A stretch of 64,000 bases of DNA from contig OZ037897.1 in NCBI GenBank assembly GCA_964035575.1, forward strand, positions 620,001-684,000, written 5' to 3'. Each line of letters opens with the position of its first letter. The first letter of the stretch is position 1. Shown one piece after another: positions 29,149-39,673 of the stretch. A program made the translations under genes and the position numbers. The notes under the pieces were generated by a model, which had not been told where the DNA came from, did no database searches, and saw only the letters and a list, made by a program, of their open reading frames with translations. The stretch comes from Rhynchopus sp. YZ270_cl-10 (lineage: Eukaryota > Euglenozoa > Diplonemea > Diplonemida > Diplonemidae).

Positions 29149-29745
29149 CTATTTTAATTTGAATAACACCTTCCTCAGGTTTGTGAGATAGGCGTCGTCT
29201 ATCAGCTCTAGATAGTTCCAGGAGCACACCAGGGCGTCCACACAGTCCGCATTGCTGGAGGGACCAGACGGGATGAGACCATATTCCAATGCTGAGAGCA
29301 CCGTGGCACGAAGCGCGGCATCGACCTCACTGTGCTGCGGGGGCACCCATTTCCGCCCCCAGCAGCGTACCCAGGCTGCCGTATAGAGGTTCAGCATGAC
29401 AAGCTTGTCTTCGCCCGATTCTGCTTGGCGGATGAAGTCCACATACTGTGCAACAGTGTTCTCCGCACCCACCGTCGCGCAGGTCTCGAAAAATGCGTTA
29501 ATCGCAGTCTCCATACTCACTTCTGACAAACAAGAACAGTTCTCCCCCAGCAGCGCCTCGACACTGCCTTTCAACGCCCACAGCCCCCCCGACCCTCCCG
29601 AGCCCTGCACCACAGCGCGCTCGTCCGATGCCGCCTTGCGTTTGCGCGTCTGCTGTACAACAACACCACCAGGCTTCACCGCGCTGCCATTCTGCCCTGC
29701 AACCCTTTGCTCGGCGGTGGGTGTTGGCATGAGTGCTACACTCAT
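29149..29745 (-). CDS. Hypothetical protein with basic motif and helical C-terminal domain
   Basis: The chosen start (ATG 29745, MSVALMPTP) gives 198 residues. An upstream in-frame ATG at 29832 would add only a Pro/Leu-rich stretch that looks like 5'UTR, and CTTTACAG at 29792-29799 is a possible acceptor. Residues 1-45 are disordered with a nuclear-localisation-like TRKRKAASDE. Residues 75-198 look globular and all-helical (AINAFFETCATVGAEN, LNLYTAAWVRCWGRKW, CSWNYLELIDDAYLTNLRK). Normal codon texture and amino-acid balance suggest a real gene. I do not recognise the fold; a small nuclear factor is a guess. Confidence 0.6.
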   Translation of the reverse strand: MSVALMPTPTAEQRVAGQNGSAVKPGGVVVQQTRKRKAASDERAVVQGSGGSGGLWALKGSVEALLGENCSCLSEVSMETAINAFFETCATVGAENTVAQYVDFIRQAESGEDKLVMLNLYTAAWVRCWGRKWVPPQHSEVDAALRATVLSALEYGLIPSGPSSNADCVDALVCSWNYLELIDDAYLTNLRKVLFKLK

Positions 29746-30253
29746 AAAAGGAAAGGAGAGGGGGAGGGAAGGGGGGAGGGGAGGGGGGGCACTGTAAAGG
29801 GGATGTGACAAAGAGAAAGGATTAAAATTCAAATAATTGAGAGAAAAGAAAAAGAAGCCTTTTTTTTGAGACGATAATGTGGGAGTTTTTTTTTTTGGGT
29901 CGGGGTTCTACCAGCAGCACCATCTCACAAAAAAAAATAAAACACACAACAGTTTTGGGGGGGGTGGTGTGGTGTGGTGTGTGTATGTTTGATAACGGAT
30001 TTAGAGTGGGCAACGCCTGAACGGAGTATAGCCCACTGTGGTGTGGTGTGTGTTCGATTTTCACTAGCGTTCGGAATATAATCCATAAAGACAAAAAAAA
30101 AGGGCTCGGTGGGTGTGTATGTGGAGTGTGGTATCGTTCTCCCTTCTTCTCTTTTACACGGTGATAGTATTGAAAGGGGGGGAAAAAGAACAACGAAAAA
30201 TAACAGAAATGACTTCACAAACCAAAACCACGTCTGCGTGGATCTGCGTGTGG

Positions 30254-30331
30254 AGGCAGACGGCAGACGGCAGACGGCAGACGGCAGACGGCAGACGGCA
30301 GACGGCAGACGGCAGACGGCAGACGGCAGAC
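30254..30331. repeat. (GGCAGAC)n array, 11 copies
   Basis: A perfect heptanucleotide array. Neighbouring open frames translate it as QTADGR-type repeats. Confidence 0.95.
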
Positions 30332-30867
30332 GCAACAAATTATACATAAATGGCACCATAAAATGGTGCTCCGAGAGGGGTTCCATATTGCCACGTCTCT
30401 GACAGGTGGTTGACCGATTTCACAAAGCACAAAGCACAAATAAAAAGTGAAGTTGATAGTGCCAAAAACGCCTCTGGGACTTTGAGTTGCTCAACAGGGA
30501 AACTGTAGACAGTTATTTCCCCCCCCCAAAAAAATATATATACAGGGCAGGGGGACTCACCCTCCCTCCCATTCACACAATTTGAATGTCAGGCCCCGTT
30601 GCGCATTAACGCAATGGGACCAACATTCCATGAACACTGCATCACCTCTTCCCCTCCTGACTCAAGATTTTCAAGAACTAAAAAATATAAAAAAAAAACT
30701 GTATGCCATCCCCTCAGAGAGAGAGGCAGTCCTTTCGGTCGAAGGTAATAGACTTTGTCTCCTTTGGTATAAAAAAAGATACTGGGGTGGCTGAAGGAAG
30801 GGTGATTCGCACTTCTTGCGTACTTTGTGCATCCCCCCTAATTCAGCCACACCAAGTACCACAAAAT

Positions 30868-31036
30868 AGAAACTTAACACTCATCACACGATAAAACTCA
30901 TGAAAGAGGTTTTGGTGAAACGCACACACCTCGACCTGTTTGGTGAGGAGTGGCTCTGCAGCGCGGTTCGTCCCTAGAACCGCAAAGTGTGTTCAAAATG
31001 CTTTGTTTCTATTTCCTCCTTCATTTCATGAGGTGA
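30868..31036 (+). repeat. Family I structured element, copy 1
   Basis: About 170 bp bounded by AATAGAAAC and GTTTCTATT, which pair. Inside are GCGGTTC-GTCCCTA-GAACCGC and CCTC/GAGG stems. The second copy (56634-56812) preserves the stems with small insertions in the loops. It resembles a MITE or a structured RNA gene. Confidence 0.65.
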
Positions 31037-31471
31037 CAAAAATAAAAAACTGTAAGGAAAGTTCTCTGAATCAGATTTCGTATTTTCAAGCTAGATTTTT
31101 TTTCTCCTCGCTAGCTTTTCTCCTTTTTTTTCGGTTTTCAAAAATATCAGGTCACCAATTATCAGGTGTTAGTTTTAAATAAGCAACACAACATGATATC
31201 ATGAAATCTATCCATTGAGCGTTCCGTCCTTCACAGAATTACCCCTTTTTTCCCCCCTCTCTCTCGTTCCCTTGGAGCAATCGACGACTACTCGGGTCTG
31301 GAAAAAATAAAAACAAAAATAAAAACGAATTTTGCAGGGAAACTGTGCACACATCTAAAAATAGCAACAGTGATTCGGAAACCATAGCACATACCCCTCC
31401 GACCAACCTTGTGTTTTTCTTTTTCTCTTCTGACAATAATAAAATACTATCAGGAGATGCCCCACAGGACG

Positions 31472-31615
31472 TGACCCAGTGACAAATAACAAGTGAAAAT
31501 GACAAGTGATTTATGACAAGTGAAATAACAAACAAGTCACTTGGCATGACAAGTGACTTTACACTGGGCTGTAGGTCATTCACTTATCCCTTTCACTTGT
31601 CACAGTCACTGGGTC
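31472..31615. repeat. Foldback with ACAAGTGA iterations
   Basis: The ends GACCCAGTGAC and GTCACTGGGTC are inverted. Inside there are repeated ACAAGTGA and TCACTTGT words on both arms. It lies about 50 bp below the stop codon of the carrier gene. Confidence 0.8.
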
Positions 31616-31662
31616 TGTCGTGTACCTTTACCCTCCCCCTCCCCTACCCCAGCCTTGTTCTC

Positions 31663-32526
31663 TCAAAGGTTCCATTGCAACAGCCAATACTTGAACACAT
31701 CATACAATGACAGATACAGCGCCACATTCGGAAGCGTCTTCATATAATTGAGCGACATGCCCCTGAACAGCCCTGTCCGGATGCCTTCTGTTCTCGCAAT
31801 CGTTGTGAGGGCGTTGATCATGCCTGTATAGGGCGGCGGGCCTTGCGCGGTTTGCATCCTTCTTCTGATGACATCGCTCGGGTAGATCAGCGTTTGCGCG
31901 ACAAATCCTCCTGCCGCTCCGGACAGAGCCCTTTGGAGGACTGTCAGCTCTGTGTCATCCTGCAGGCCAAGCCACTCACAGAAGACCTTCTTTGTTTGGT
32001 CATACGTCGCAAATTTAATCCCGGAGTACAACCCGCCCCCGATACAGCTCATATAACAGCCTCTGTACAACGCTGCGTAGCCTTCCGTGTGTGCAATCTT
32101 TTTGGTCATGCCGATAATGGTGTCTCTTGGTCCTCCAGAGTTCATTTGGACTGCAAGACGGGCGCGGACGGTATCCAATGGATAGGTAGAAGAAATACTG
32201 GTCGCCCCAGCAAGCACACCGGAGAGCCAGTTACGGAGTACAATGTTTGGGATAAACTGTCCGGTCAGATCCCGGTAGATCTCATTCGAGGTGAGTTGGA
32301 CTGAAAGATACGGTACAACCCGCATCACCGCGACACCATTTCCCTTCCAGAAGGAAAAGAACCCTTCCCCATGCCAGATCTGTCCAAAGATGCGGAGGTA
32401 CCCCTGCTGGCATTTTGAGGTCTGAAACACAATCTTCACTCGCTCTACTGGAGCAATCGCTGTGCGGCTGACAGCGGCAGCAGCGCCCCCAGCTATAATA
32501 TATTCTTTATAGTTCTTCCCACCCAT
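31663..32526 (-). CDS. Mitochondrial carrier (SLC25 family), CoA/adenine-nucleotide type
   Basis: 287 residues, the usual carrier length, with three repeats of two membrane helices. Signature motifs are PVERVK (residues 20-25), PLDTVR (about 121-126) and PSDVIR (about 225-230). This protein sits in the mitochondrial inner membrane and exchanges small metabolites. The pattern AP-x-E-R-V-K-I-x-F-Q plus YPLDTVRARLA and YPSDVIRRRMQ resembles the CoA/adenine-nucleotide group (SLC25A16/A42-like). The RRRMMM signature of ADP/ATP translocases is absent. The start is ATG 32526 (MGGKNYKEYIIAGG); the upstream in-frame extension is Pro-rich UTR and holds a possible acceptor CCCCTTAG eight bases before the ATG. 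There is no intron within the coding region. The exact substrate cannot be set from sequence. Confidence 0.93.
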   Translation of the reverse strand: MGGKNYKEYIIAGGAAAAVSRTAIAPVERVKIVFQTSKCQQGYLRIFGQIWHGEGFFSFWKGNGVAVMRVVPYLSVQLTSNEIYRDLTGQFIPNIVLRNWLSGVLAGATSISSTYPLDTVRARLAVQMNSGGPRDTIIGMTKKIAHTEGYAALYRGCYMSCIGGGLYSGIKFATYDQTKKVFCEWLGLQDDTELTVLQRALSGAAGGFVAQTLIYPSDVIRRRMQTAQGPPPYTGMINALTTIARTEGIRTGLFRGMSLNYMKTLPNVALYLSLYDVFKYWLLQWNL

Positions 32527-33167
32527 TGTCGATGCTAAGGGGAGGGGAGGGGGTCTGGAGAAAAGGAGTGATGAAATGAAGTCATGAGATGAGATTGGGT
32601 GGGGGAGGGGAGGAGGCAAAAGAAGAACAGTTTATAAGATGACCCTAAGCCTAAGTCACCTTATCATATTCGTTATCGCACAGCATCAGCTGCGCTGGCT
32701 TCTACAACTTTGTTGTCAGGGATGATGTCATTTCCCCAACCGGAGTTCGTAATTTTGAAGGTAAAAAATGGCAGAGAATGGCTTTTTTTGTTATTAGAGA
32801 AACGAGATTCTTTTTTTTGTTGTGTGTGTGTTGGTGTGTCGGTTGTGTGTGTTGTTTGAAAATCAGGGGGGATTTTTTTTTTGAGGGGGGTCACTCTTCC
32901 CGTTTGTGCAAGGAAAATACAGTGCTGAAGGGAAGACAATATGAGAGTGAGGGAGAGGGAGGAGAAAGGAGCTTCGCCCTTTTTTAGTCTCACACACACA
33001 TCACTTTTTTTATTTGGCTTTGCTGTTTGTTGGTTTTATTTTAGTTGGGATTTGTTTTAATTTTACTTACATTGGAGATCACGTAAGATGGTGATTCGCA
33101 CATTTTTTTTTTTTTTTGTCAAATTTGCAAAAAAAAATGAAGGAAGAAAAAAAAAGGATAGAATAAA
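32527..33167. other. Upstream spacer of the carrier gene
   Basis: I see no gene. There is a short family A hairpin (32636-32664), G/T-rich strings and A/T homopolymers. Confidence 0.55.
32636..32664 (+). repeat. Hairpin family A, short copy
   Basis: AAGATGACCCTAAGC is followed directly by CTAAGTCACCTT. The loop has shrunk and the stem remains. Confidence 0.55.
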
Positions 33168-34084
33168 CATACTTGGACCGCCCGAAATATATTTCGGGCG
33201 AATTCGGGCGGATTTTTCGGGCGCAGATCCCGAGCGCCCGAAATGTGCCCGAAATATATTTCGGGCGTTTTAAAGGGAATTTATACGTAATTCGGGCGAA
33301 TTCGGGCGCATTTCGGGCGAATTTGGGCGCATTTCGGGCGAATTCGGGCGATTTCGGGCAGATTCGGGCGAATTCGGGCGCACAACCAGTATCTTATGTG
33401 TGCTGGGAAGCATGCCACCAGTGTAAAAATTTAACGCTTTATTTGAAAGATTGGCACAAAATTTGTTCAAAGAAAAAAAAATTGAGCAAAAATTCCTAGT
33501 AGAACCCAACTTATATGAGTGCAGCTCTGTTAGCAGCCACGTATAAAACCGATTTCCCTAACAATTTACACTAAAATACTACTAAAAACGTAAAAAGGCG
33601 ATTTTTCACGTTATTGGGCATCTCCAGAACAACTACAGGCCCGAAACACCCCGAGAATGGGTCAGAACCACCCTGTGACCCGAAAATTCACAAAAATTCA
33701 CCCTGAAATACGAAAAAATAGTGAAAACCCGGTTGATAGTGTGTTTTGGGGAGGAATAAGCAAATGATAGTCAGAAAACCCGTAATTTGGTGGTGATTCT
33801 CACGGGCCTCCAAAGTGCACTCAGGTGTACAAAAGTTTTCGATTCTTGCTTATTTTGACAGATTTGACATCAAATATTTCCAAATATAAAAAGTTTTTTG
33901 CAAAAATGAGTAGAACCCTACCTAGTCGGTTTTCACTACGGAAAAAGCGCCCGAATTCGCCCGAAATCTGCATTTCGGGCGATTTCGGGCGTTTTCGGGC
34001 GACTTCGGGCGCACAAAATCGCCCGAAATCCGCCCCTAATTCGCCCGAAATCGCCCGAAATATATTTCGGGCGGTCCAAGTATG
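33168..34084. mobile_element. 917-bp MITE with 33-bp TIRs and AATAAA TSD
   Basis: The termini begin CATACTTGGACCGCCCGAAA and are perfect inverted copies over about 33 bp. AATAAA flanks both ends (33162-33167 and 34085-34090). Both subterminal regions are dense in TTCGGGCGAA words in direct and inverted orientation, reminiscent of transposase-binding iterations. The core includes the GGGAAGCATGCCACC motif (33399). No transposase is encoded. Family unknown; a 6-bp duplication is compatible with few superfamilies, and low complexity in AATAAA leaves room for error. Confidence 0.85.
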
Positions 34085-34090
34085 AATAAA

Positions 34091-35306
34091 GAAACAGAAA
34101 AAAAATTTTGAAAGATGAAAAGCGCTTCAGGAGAGCACGCATCTTACAAAAAAAAAAAAAAAATACAGAATATTAGATTCATATACTTTCAGTTCACAGA
34201 ATTGAAAGTATTTGAGAGGGTCAACACATGCACCCAGAAGGAAAAAAAAAAAAATGTAGGGGGGAAAAAAATGAGACGAGAATATAAGTACCCTGTACTA
34301 TTTAACCCCACCCCAGTAATCGTCAAAGAACACTTTCGTCAAAAAAAAAAAAAAAAACAGGTTCTGGTGCTCCTGAAAACCCCATTTTGCGTACTTGTTG
34401 CGTACTTGCTGCGTACTTGTTGCGCACTTTGTGCACGGAAAAAAAAATACAGGAATACCCTATATTGCGTAGTTGTTGCGTACTTGGTATTTTTTATTTC
34501 AGGAGCACCAGGTTCTGTATTTTTTTCTTTGAAATATTAGCTTAAAATACACGAGAGGTGTAGTAATAGGTGGGAGGCTTCAACAATGAAATACCACTAC
34601 TCTTATCGTCGCTTTACTTATCCAATGATGGGGAGACGGCACCTGCCAATTTATTGGTCTGGCCCTCTGGTTTAACGTAAATCATGTACAATTGGACAAG
34701 AAACTTGGCGACCAAAAAAAAAAAAAAATGGCAGATTTTGGGGGGGTTCTTGCAATTGGCGACTTTTTTTTGGTCGCCAAGATTACTCGTCCAGCTGTAA
34801 TATGAAAGCGAGGTCAGATAGGTTCTGTACTCACTGACACCCGAAAGGGCTAGCACAACAGAACGGCACAAAATCTCACCCCTTAAAAGGGTTTGTCGGC
34901 AGAGATGGGAATAAGGGGGCAAAGTCTGCTCACCCAACATTCCCCCTTTTTTCTCCCTTGACAATTCGTCGGGGATGTGTAGTTGTGTTCACCCTCCCCA
35001 TCCCCCTATCCACCCTCAGGAAAGAAAGACCAAAGCCTTTTGAAAGCCGACCACAGATCTTTACGAAGAAACTGTAGTTGTTGCTGCAGGCGCACCTCTG
35101 ACACACTATGCCGGCCCATCCGGATGAAAGCTTACCGGACACAGTATTTCCCCCGGGAAATACCGATGGACTTAAGCCTCTCTGTGCTTAGTTACCCTTA
35201 AAAAAACAAAGCTAAGAAAAATTGTCAGATGAATGTGCTTCTCATACACACATCTGAAGCAATTTTGCTTTTTTTATTTTTTTTTTTTTTTTTTGTGGTG
35301 GTGGTG
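34091..35306. other. Spacer without a gene
   Basis: A-rich. It has GCGTACTTGTT direct repeats (34388-34430 and 34465-34485), a short inverted GGCGACC pair near 34705-34785, a family E module (35067-35131), and family A (35169-35200) and family B (35222-35268) hairpins one after the other. Confidence 0.55.
35222..35268 (+). repeat. Hairpin family B copy
   Basis: TCAGATGAATGTGC and CACACATCTGA pair around a CTTCTCATA loop. Related hairpins are near 28288, 39250, 50691, 52908 and 62575. Confidence 0.6.
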
Positions 35307-35852
35307 CAGTGTTTCCGCGCTCCTTCATTGGGTACGATTTTTGATGAAGAATCGTGATTTTGTACATAAAAGGTAAATACGTCCCGAGCCCGGCGCGCTA
35401 CGCGCGCCGGGAGTTCACGGCAAGTTGGGGGCCTCCGGCGGAGAAACTAGAGTTCTGGCCCAAAAAACGCGTCCCAGCGCAGTCCCTGAGATTTCCAAAA
35501 AAATAAAAAGGCGCGGTCGAGCCCGACCCGGAATGAGAGAATTCCTCGGGTATCCAACTGAGGAGTTCAACTTCATTGATATTTGCACCAGACACACGAA
35601 TTATCAGTAACCTCAGTACGTGTACAAAAAGAAACGGTGGTCATAGCATCAAGGCTCCTGGCGAAGCCACGGTACGCAACATTTCAAAAAAAATTGCGCT
35701 TAAAATTGCACATTTTTACTGACAAACTATGTCATGGGAAGGTGGGTTGCAAGCTTGCGCCGCAGGCGCACGGTACGCTACTTTTATTATTTCGCCATGC
35801 TGCATGTTTCCTTTTCGTTCGGCGTTTGATCAATTGAGTCGCGTTCTGGCTG
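35307..35852 (+). mobile_element. Non-autonomous repeat sharing the LINE 3' region, copy 2
   Basis: The inverted counterpart of 24471-25003. It holds the same LINE 3' motifs in the order found in the 17 kb element. Sequence beyond GCTACTTTT (about 70 bp) is shared between the two short copies, so they are close relatives. Confidence 0.7.
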
Positions 35853-38800
35853 TGACGGGGTCACTTTGTTCATGAGGCCAGTTCTGGTCAGTTCTGGTGA
35901 TGCGGGGTATTTTTTTTTTTTCCCCCGGGAATTTATTTTTATTTTTATTTTTTTCCAATGAAGAATTCTTCATTGGAAAATTCTTTTTTTTTTGGAAAAA
36001 TTTTTTTTTCGAAGAATTCTTCATCGGATTCTTCAGCGCGGAAAGTCTGTGGTGGTGGTTCACTGCCACCAAAAAAAATGACAGTCGGAAGAGAAAAAAA
36101 TTGCGTTTGAAACCAAAAAGACATCTCCACGAATCAATCATCTTTGAGGTGCATACATTTTGTGCATGAAAGGGGTTATTTAACGTGAAGTTGTTGATAC
36201 AGGACACCCTCCGACTGACCCACGTACGATACCAGCCATCCGGATGAAAGCACAAAGTACTCTGCGGCCTACAACAAATCAGATGTAAAAAGGAAACCTA
36301 ATGACCGTACCGTAAGAGAATCGAGGGCGGTACACTTTAAATAATCGACTAAATGCGCAGTTGACGGGGGTAAAAACCCACGGAAAAGGACCACACAAGG
36401 ATACCACCTGGGTGCTCTTCACGCATATTTTTTTAAATCTAAAAAGAAGCAGGGGTGAGCAGGGGGAGGTGTTGGAGGATGTAGAACAGGAGAGAAGCGA
36501 CGCTATAACAAGGTTTGCGTTTTCAGAAAATAAATCCACACCCACACACAAGTGTGTGTTTTTGTTTTTGTTATTGTTTTTATTTTCAATGGGTCGTTTG
36601 TTTTTTAGTGTTCATCTTTACTACCAAAATAATGAAACCGGCACACATAAAAAATGCATGTTGTGGGTGTGTGTACATCCCTGCCCACCCCACCACCACC
36701 GTCGTTATCGCTTGGGTTTTCGCTCAGTTAAGGGAATTAGAAAAAAAAAAAGGGCACAACGAAACGATCAGGTGTTTGTGATTAGATGCATTGAGAATGA
36801 GGCTTTTTTGAAAATTTTCTTTTTTTTTTTGAAAAATTGAAAAATTGATGACGTGTAGACACCTCGTTTTTTTTCTCGTGTGAACTCCACGATTTTGTTT
36901 AGTTTTTGACATTTGCTTTTTTTTTGCGTGTGTACTCTAATTGTAGCAGTCCACCAATAAACTTGGCGCCCAAATCAGTTTGCCTGAACTGAGGATTAAT
37001 TGGTATTTTTGGTGCGGATCAGCAACCCAGTTCACCCAGGGTTCTCCCGTCGTTCAACCACGGGTTTTCCCCCTTATGGATCGCTGACTGCACCAAATTT
37101 TGCGCCTTTTTTTCGACATCAGAAACATTTTTGACAACTGTTCCCTCCCACATGAGAGGGTAATGGGTGGATAATGTATTCAATGACTGGCACTTTTCGA
37201 AAAGTCTTGTGGGTTTTTTAGCCACACATGATTGGTCACCTTAAAGGGGGGGGGGGAAACTGAACAGAGAGCCCCAATCAGAGGTACATTATTTTTGATG
37301 ACAGCCCCGGATGAAAGCGGAACCCTGCAGCCAACAACAGAAGGTGAATAAAGGAAACCCGATGGCTTGCCTGTACCGTGTGAATGAGGTACAAACACTC
37401 TAAAAAAAGAACTTCGTCGTTAAAATGGAAAACAAAAACAAAAAAGGTGACGTTGATCGTACAAATAAAAACGTCTCGGTGATGCAGGTAAGAATGATTT
37501 CCAACAACCAAAAAAGAAAGGCCGTCCCATTCCCATACAACTGCACACAGGAGGTACCCCACACAAAAATTTTTTTTTTAAAAAAGCCCCTGATTTCAAA
37601 CAACAACAACAACAGAAAAATTGTGAACACAAACACATACACACCAACTGTTTTCATTTTATTTTTTTTAAAAGCTGCTTCTTCAGCCTTCGTTCCATTT
37701 GGAAGGGAGTGATATAATGGGGTACATCCAAACCACACACCACCCCCTTTTTATTTTGAGCTAAGCAAAACGCTCGCGGGAGGGATTCAGACAGTACAGA
37801 GACGCAACGTCTGTTTTTTTTTATTTGAAAATTTGTAAAAAAAAATAATAATATCACGTGTATGGTGCTCTGGGAGGGGTCGATATTGACAGGTCGTTGC
37901 CCGACTTCCGAAATCACCAGTGTAGCAACATAATGTATCCACTCCACGCCCATCCTCCAGTTTACTTCCATTTTCCTCAGTCTACGTTGATATGTCCTAC
38001 TCCCACTACTACCACTCGTCAGTCAACGAAAACGGGGATAATTTGAACACAAGGTAACAAAAAAAAACAGACCTTCTGTGAAATAAAGCGACCCGGTTTT
38101 TTTTATTTTTGACAATCACCTGAAGACGGGGGTTTTCTTCACAACAAAGTCGCCCTGAAGGGCAATACATTTCAAAGGGATAGGACACAGATCATCCATG
38201 CATGGGTTTTATTTTTCCACTCTGTAACCCACAAAAAGGCGATTTTCCCCTTCCGGCAGCCACCGGATTCATGCCTTTGATTTACTGTTGTGACAAATAC
38301 TTGTTTTTTTTTTGAAGGTGTTATTATCCTCCTTGGGTGGAAGGTATGTGAAACTGCCTTAAAAGCAATTTCTTTTTCCTTCACGACTAACCTAAACTGA
38401 TTTACTTAACTTTTTGAAAAGTGACTTCAATGTATCCCCCCAAGCCCCATCCACATATCGCATTTAAACCAGGGGATTAGGGTGCTATAATAAGTAGAGT
38501 TGATATACAAAGCCCTCACGTGACACGTGTACCACTATGTCCCCGCTCGAAGCGTTTCAAGGGTCAGCGCGCCTTTCAAAAAGAGACGACTACGTCATTT
38601 GGAGCCAGGACCGGCTGTACCGTAATAATTTTTTCTTTTTGTGAAATGATTTCGTCCCTTCTTCCCACTCATCCATTCCTGCTTCAACAACGATTCGAAG
38701 CGAGCAGTTTTCGTTGGTGGTGCAATCCTCAGATCAGAGACATTCGTGGCCTCTTTCCCCCTTACGGAGAGAATGCTGCAAATGGCCCTTGTGCTGAACT

Positions 38801-39673
38801 GCTTTACGACATCACTGTGTGCCAGCTCACGATCTCTATGGAAGGGGTGAAAATCCAAAAACCCGGAAATAATTGGGTTTTCTGGTTTTCTCTCCTGGGT
38901 GGTGAAGGTGAAAACCGGTGTTTCTGGCGAAAACCTCCACCGTTGACAGACACAGTCACTTTTGGGAAATGTGTTCCGTCTGGTTTCTGTCGTATACTCA
39001 TTCACACGGTTCCTCATGCTCTCCACAGGAAAACTGTTTGCCTCCTAATACCCTGATTTAAACACGCGAAAAAAAAAGCGGGAAAAAAGTTGCTAGTCTT
39101 GAGAAACCCAAAAAAACAGTTAAAAATGAAACAAAATAGAGAATAAAAAAACCCACCCATTTTTCCCCGAGTGTTGAGAACACAGACACATTCCATTTTA
39201 AAAAAGAGAGGTTGGAAGAAGAAGAAAAAAAAAATGAAAAAAAAAAAATGACAGATGCATTTTCTCTCTCTCATTCACGCATCTAAAAGGGGAGAGAAAA
39301 AAAAATAGTGGAGCTCATCCTCGGGTGTCTACACTAATACACCCAATCCCTAGAAAACTCAGCCACTATCACACCTCCCTCTCCCACACTCTCTCTCTCT
39401 CCCCCCCTCTAGATTCAGATTCGCCATAACTAACGAGGATGTATTAAACCCTTTTCACCCCGTAACCCCCCCGCCCCCGCCCCACCTCATTTTTTCAACC
39501 GACCAATTAAAAAAAGCCTTTTACTGATCTTAAGTTTTCTGTTAGTCAACTCAGGCTGTTTGCTAATTCTGGAAATTTTTTTTTTCCCCCTGCCAAATAG
39601 CAAAAAATGAATCAGCTAACAGCCTGGTTAGTCAATGGGGAAGGGGAAAAAAAAATGAAAAAAAAAAAAAATC
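35853..39673. other. Gene-poor spacer, 35.9-39.7 kb
   Basis: No coding region is supported. Modules present: a GAAGAATTCTTC palindromic cluster (35958-36025), E+F (36186-36334), partial E+F (37297-37398), H (38111-38205), D (38496-38540), B (39250-39290) and a reverse-oriented G (39312-39350). The rest is homopolymer-rich DNA. Confidence 0.55.
36186..36334 (+). repeat. Structured family E+F module
   Basis: Part E has GACTGACCCACG, CATCCGGATG and CTGCGGCCTACAAC. Part F has AAAAAGGAAACC and GTACCGTAAGAGAA...GGCGGTAC. E followed immediately by F also occurs at 63046-63206 and 37297-37398, so they form one unit. Confidence 0.65.

Larger units (their letters stand above)
29833..31662. other. Spacer between the hypothetical gene and the carrier gene
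   Basis: No gene is supported. It includes a (GGCAGAC)n tract, a family C fragment (30448-30510), the structured family I element (30868-31036) and a foldback (31472-31615). Confidence 0.6.

Noticed and set aside
30254-30331. CRISPR-like array
   Set aside because: Contiguous 7-bp repeats without spacers in eukaryotic DNA; it is a simple tandem repeat.
24471-35852. An 11.4-kb transposon or Polinton-like element bounded by the inverted pair at 24.5 and 35.3 kb
   Set aside because: The pair belongs to a dispersed family that shares the LINE 3' region. The interval contains ordinary host genes (SLC25 carrier) and no polymerase, integrase or capsid-like gene.
38520-39056. 178-codon plus-strand frame
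   Set aside because: Overlaps a family D module and has an equally long antisense frame. Composition does not favour coding.
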